A DNA stretch of 64,000 nt from positions 434,383-498,382 of the forward strand of contig NZ_JACIEH010000002.1 in the NCBI RefSeq assembly GCF_014196745.1, given 5' to 3'. Shown one piece after another: positions 61,220 to 64,000 of this stretch (positions are counted from its first letter, which is position 1; the number at the start of each line of letters is the position of its first letter). The notes under the pieces were generated by a model. That model had not been told where the DNA came from. It made no database searches and was given only the letters and a program-made list of their open reading frames with translations. Source of the DNA: Sphingomonas kyeonggiensis. GTDB taxonomy: Bacteria > Pseudomonadota > Alphaproteobacteria > Sphingomonadales > Sphingomonadaceae. Made by a program: the position numbers and the translations under genes.

Positions 61220-63438
61220 CCGAGCGCCCCGGTCCAGTGCGCGCCGGCGGCGAGGCGGATCTCGGTATCGTGGTGTCCGATCACGATCTCGGGGCCCGAG
61301 ACGGCGCTATAGGTGATCTGGTCGCCCGCCACCTCGACGCGCACCAGCGTGCCGCGCCAGGTGAGGCCGAAGCTGTAGCCCTGCCAGTCGGCGGGCCGGG
61401 TCGGGCGGAAGCGCAATTGCGGGCCATAGGGACGGAAACCCGCGAACCCCCAGACCAGTGCCAGCCACGAACCCGCCAGCGCCGCCATGTGCACGCCGTG
61501 GCCGGTATTGCCGTGGCGATCGTCGATATCGACCAGGCTGGTCTCGGCGAAGAAGTCCAGCGCCTGCGCCTCGTGCCCGACTTCGTTCGCCAGGATCGCG
61601 AAGGTGGAGGCGGAGAGGGTGGAATCATGCGTGGTGATCGGCTCGTAATGGTCGAACACCCGGCGCTTGCGTTCGGCCGAGACCTCTTCGCCGCCCAGCA
61701 CCATCGCCAGCACGATGTCGGCCTGCTTCGACACCTGGTGCCGATAGAGCGTCATCGGGTGATAGTGGAGCAGCAGCGGGAATTCGCTGGCGGGCGTGCC
61801 GGCGACGTCCCAGCGCGGCTTGTCGAGGAAGCTGGCGTCCTGCGCGTCGAGGCCGCGGGCGGCGTCGTACGGCAGGTGCATGCCGTCGGCGGTGCGCGTG
61901 AATTCGGCGAGCTCGGCCGCGCCCAGCTCCATCTCGGCGGCGAGCCAGCCCCAGGCTTCCGGATCGATCGCGGCGACGCGATCGGCGGCCGAGACGGCGA
62001 GACGCAGATGCTTCTGCGCCATCCGATTGGTGTACCAATTGTCGTCGATCAGCGCGGTGTACTCGTCCGGGCCGGTGACGCCGCGCAGGTGGAAGCGGCC
62101 CTCCGCCCAGTCGCCCAGCGCCAGCCAGATCCGCGCGGTCTCGACCAGCATGCGTACGCCATGCTCGGCCAGGAAGCCCTCGTCGCCGGTCGCATCGACA
62201 TAGGTCCCGATCGCGAAAGCGATGGCCGCATTGATGTGATATTGCGCGGAGCCGCTCGGGTAGTGCGCCGAGCATTCGCGGCCCTCGATCGTGCGCCACG
62301 CATAGAGCGCGCCCCGTTTGTGATCGAGCGCCCGGGCATTGGCGAAGGCGGCCTCGAGAGTGCCGGCGCGGTAGACCAGCATCGCCCGGGCGATGTCGGG
62401 CGCCAGCACCGAGAGCACCGGCAGCATGAACGCTTCGGTGTCCCAGAAATAATGGCCCTCATAGCCTTCGCCGGTCAGCCCCTTGGCCGCGGCGCTCGAT
62501 CGGCCGTCGCGGCCGGCCGAGGCGAAGAGGTGGAACAGGTTGGCGCGCAGGGTCGCGGCGAGACGCGGTTCGCCGGTAATGGTCAGGTCGGCGCCGGCCC
62601 AGAACGTGTCGAGCAGCACGCGCTGTGCGGCCGTTGCAGCCTCGAAGCCGTCAGTCAGGGCCGTCCCGGCAAGCGCGCCGGCATCGGCGACGAGCGTCTG
62701 CGACGCGTCGCGGCCTGCGGCATAGCCGGTCGCGACGAGCAGCCAGCCATCCTCTTCCCGGCTGCGCTGGACGGCGGCGACGCCGATGCCGCTGCCCGGC
62801 AGGCGCTCGACCACCAGTTCGTCGCTCGCCTGCTCGGTCTCGAAGCCGCGCGAGGCGAGGTTCACGCCGATGCGCGGGTCGTCCGATTGGGTGGCACCGC
62901 TGGGGGCGGGGGCCAGGCGGGGGTGGAGCGTGACCACGCCTTCGCCGTCGAATTCCGCGCGCAAGCGGCGGAGCAGCAGCGTGCTCCCGTCGAGCGGCAC
63001 GATCCGCTCGCCGAAGATGCGGAGCAGCCGTCCATCGGGAAAGGACCAGCGCGTCTCGCGGCGGAGCATGCCGGCGCGCAGGTCGAGCGTGCGGCGGGTC
63101 GCCGAGCGGAGCTGCGTGAAATCGATTGCTTCGCCATCGATCCGTACGTCGATGCCCAATGATTCGGCCACCGGCACCCGCGAGTCGGAGGTGGTGGCGA
63201 AACCCTTGAGCTTCTCGTGATAATGGATCGGTGCCTGCTCATAGGCATGGGCGAGGAAGGTGCTGGCCTCGGCCCGCTCCTCGATCGCGCCGCGCACACC
63301 CAGCGCGCCATTGGAAAGGGCTAGAATCGTCGCGGCCCAGCCCTCGCGCGCAGGCTCGTCGCCGATCACATCGAGCGACCAGCCATCCTCCGCGAAGAGC
63401 ACCCCATCGTCCGCGCCGTTCAGTACTCGAGCCAACAC
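61213..63438 (-). CDS. GH65-family disaccharide phosphorylase (maltose/trehalose/kojibiose type)
   Basis: 741 aa from GTG 63438 (GGGGAG upstream). N-terminal beta-sandwich (about 1-270), helical linker and (alpha/alpha)6 catalytic barrel. The general acid Glu is in RGVTGPDEYTALIDDNWYTN near residue 462, and HYHPMTLYRHQVSKQADIV followed by THDSTLSASTFAI carries phosphate-binding residues. It would split an alpha-glucosyl disaccharide with phosphate to glucose and beta-glucose 1-phosphate, which the next gene product uses. The sub-specificity is not readable by eye. Confidence 0.92.
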   Translation of the reverse strand: MLARVLNGADDGVLFAEDGWSLDVIGDEPAREGWAATILALSNGALGVRGAIEERAEASTFLAHAYEQAPIHYHEKLKGFATTSDSRVPVAESLGIDVRIDGEAIDFTQLRSATRRTLDLRAGMLRRETRWSFPDGRLLRIFGERIVPLDGSTLLLRRLRAEFDGEGVVTLHPRLAPAPSGATQSDDPRIGVNLASRGFETEQASDELVVERLPGSGIGVAAVQRSREEDGWLLVATGYAAGRDASQTLVADAGALAGTALTDGFEAATAAQRVLLDTFWAGADLTITGEPRLAATLRANLFHLFASAGRDGRSSAAAKGLTGEGYEGHYFWDTEAFMLPVLSVLAPDIARAMLVYRAGTLEAAFANARALDHKRGALYAWRTIEGRECSAHYPSGSAQYHINAAIAFAIGTYVDATGDEGFLAEHGVRMLVETARIWLALGDWAEGRFHLRGVTGPDEYTALIDDNWYTNRMAQKHLRLAVSAADRVAAIDPEAWGWLAAEMELGAAELAEFTRTADGMHLPYDAARGLDAQDASFLDKPRWDVAGTPASEFPLLLHYHPMTLYRHQVSKQADIVLAMVLGGEEVSAERKRRVFDHYEPITTHDSTLSASTFAILANEVGHEAQALDFFAETSLVDIDDRHGNTGHGVHMAALAGSWLALVWGFAGFRPYGPQLRFRPTRPADWQGYSFGLTWRGTLVRVEVAGDQITYSAVSGPEIVIGHHDTEIRLAAGAHWTGALGC

Positions 63439-63478
63439 CCGCTCCCCAATCTTATGGAAAGCTGCGTTACAGGCTCTT

Positions 63479-63492
63479 TGATATCGTTTTCA
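63479..63492. promoter_or_regulatory. LacI-type operator 2 (GH65 promoter region)
   Basis: TGATATCGTTTTCA, five of seven pairs symmetric around a central CG, 41 bases upstream of the GH65 start. 12 of 14 bases match operator 1 at 56588. A LacI regulator gene lies immediately beyond. Confidence 0.6.
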
Positions 63493-63514
63493 AGAACAAA
63501 GGCGTCGGTCTATC

Positions 63515-63605
63515 CCGTCATCCCGGCGAAAGCCGGGGTCTCGTGCGGCTCTTGTCCCGTCGTTCGCGCCATCGCCTGAGATCCCGGCTTTCGCCGGGAC
63601 GACGG
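63515..63605. repeat. REP-like dispersed palindrome, copy 2
   Basis: 91 bp, same design as 51655-51738: CCGTCATCCCGGCGAAAGCC at one end and its inverse at the other, around GGTCTCG...GAGATC. It separates the GH65 promoter from the LacI stop. Confidence 0.85.
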
Positions 63606-63628
63606 AAGGAGGCCAGTCGCCCCCAGCT

Positions 63629-64000
63629 TTAGGTATCCCGAACGACGATCTCGGTTGGCAGCGTGGTGGAGCGCGCACGGCCGCCATCGACCTGCTGCAT
63701 CAGCTTCTCGACGAGCAGCGCGCCAGCAACGTCGGTCTTCTGGTTGATCGTGGTGATCGCCGGGCTGAAATGCGCGGCGGGCGGGATGTTGTTGTAGCCG
63801 ACCAGCGCATAGTCGCGCGGCGCGGTGAGCCCGCGCTCCTTGAATGCGCCGGTCACCGCCATCGCGGCGGTATCGGAGAAGGCGAACACCGCGTCGGGCA
63901 GGCGCCCTGCGGCGAGATAGGCGGCGACCGTGTCGGCGGTGGCGTTGAAGGCCATCGAGGCGATCGGCAGGAAGTCCACCGTCACGTCGTCATGATCCTT
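63629..64000 (-). CDS. LacI-family transcriptional regulator, C-terminal part (5' end outside window)
   Basis: The last 123 residues only; the frame runs off the right edge. The periplasmic-binding-protein-like ligand domain is recognised from DAVFAFSDTAAMAVTGAFKE, DYALVGYNNIPPAAHFSPAI, TTINQKTDVAGALLVEKL and the final LPTEIVVRDT. DNA-binding domain not in view. Probably controls the adjoining GH65-pgmB operon and the TonB receptor/GH3 genes through the two TGA-N-ATCGTTTTC-type operators. Confidence 0.9.
   Translation of the reverse strand, partial: KDHDDVTVDFLPIASMAFNATADTVAAYLAAGRLPDAVFAFSDTAAMAVTGAFKERGLTAPRDYALVGYNNIPPAAHFSPAITTINQKTDVAGALLVEKLMQQVDGGRARSTTLPTEIVVRDT

Overview
The window is high in G+C and densely coded. 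It looks chromosomal and alphaproteobacterial, most like Sphingomonas or a close relative. Reasons: two large TonB-dependent receptors, a FecI/FecR surface-signalling set, oxidative sugar pathways of the L-arabonate/galactose type, a FixL/FixJ pair, a TorF-family porin, a tryptophan-halogenase gene beside carbohydrate-uptake genes, and REP-like palindromes of the GTCATCCCGGCGAAAGCCGGG type. I saw no rRNA, tRNA, insertion sequence, phage gene or CRISPR array. This was read by eye, so homology calls rest on remembered family motifs and not on searches.

Layout. 1-3.7 kb: the end of an arylsulfatase, then an Lrp/AsnC regulator divergent from a Leu/Phe/Glu-type amino-acid dehydrogenase and a small ACT-like protein. 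4.1-7.2 kb: a receiver-only protein that has lost its phospho-acceptor Asp, followed by fixL-like and fixJ-like genes. 7.5-15.9 kb: a chaperone-usher pilus operon of the spore-coat-U (SCPU) type on the minus strand (six pilin-like subunits, chaperone, usher, tip protein), plus one secreted SCPU-like gene on the plus strand. 16.3-23.6 kb: a sugar-acid pathway (dehydratase, periplasmic mutarotase, FucP-type permease, GntR regulator, AraD1-family protein, galactose-type 1-dehydrogenase) with two matching GntR-type operators. 23.7-26.1 kb: metNIQ methionine importer. 26.4-34.2 kb: FecI sigma, FecR anti-sigma, an STN-bearing TonB receptor and a secreted M16 zinc protease, resembling the Fus type of protein import. 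34.3-43.1 kb: one giant autotransporter (about 2,905 aa) with three internal repeats of about 715 bp.

43.4-49.3 kb: a small secreted protein, an OmpR-type response regulator and histidine kinase behind three direct repeats phased at exactly 21 bp, a beta-carbonic anhydrase overlapping a SulP transporter (probable bicarbonate module), and a TorF-type porin. 49.4-64.0 kb: a carbohydrate-utilisation locus with tryptophan halogenase plus DUF6445 protein, a debranching-enzyme-like (alpha/alpha)6 hydrolase, a TonB receptor, GH3 glucosidase, MFS permease, beta-phosphoglucomutase, GH65 phosphorylase, and a LacI regulator cut by the window end.

How they work together: the last locus can be read as a route from an oligosaccharide outside the cell (TonB receptor) through periplasmic trimming (GH3, debranching-like enzyme) and import (MFS) to phosphorolysis (GH65) and glucose-6-phosphate (beta-PGM). 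Two nearly identical LacI-type operators support one regulon. The 16-23 kb cluster similarly takes an aldose to a 2-keto-3-deoxy acid and beyond.
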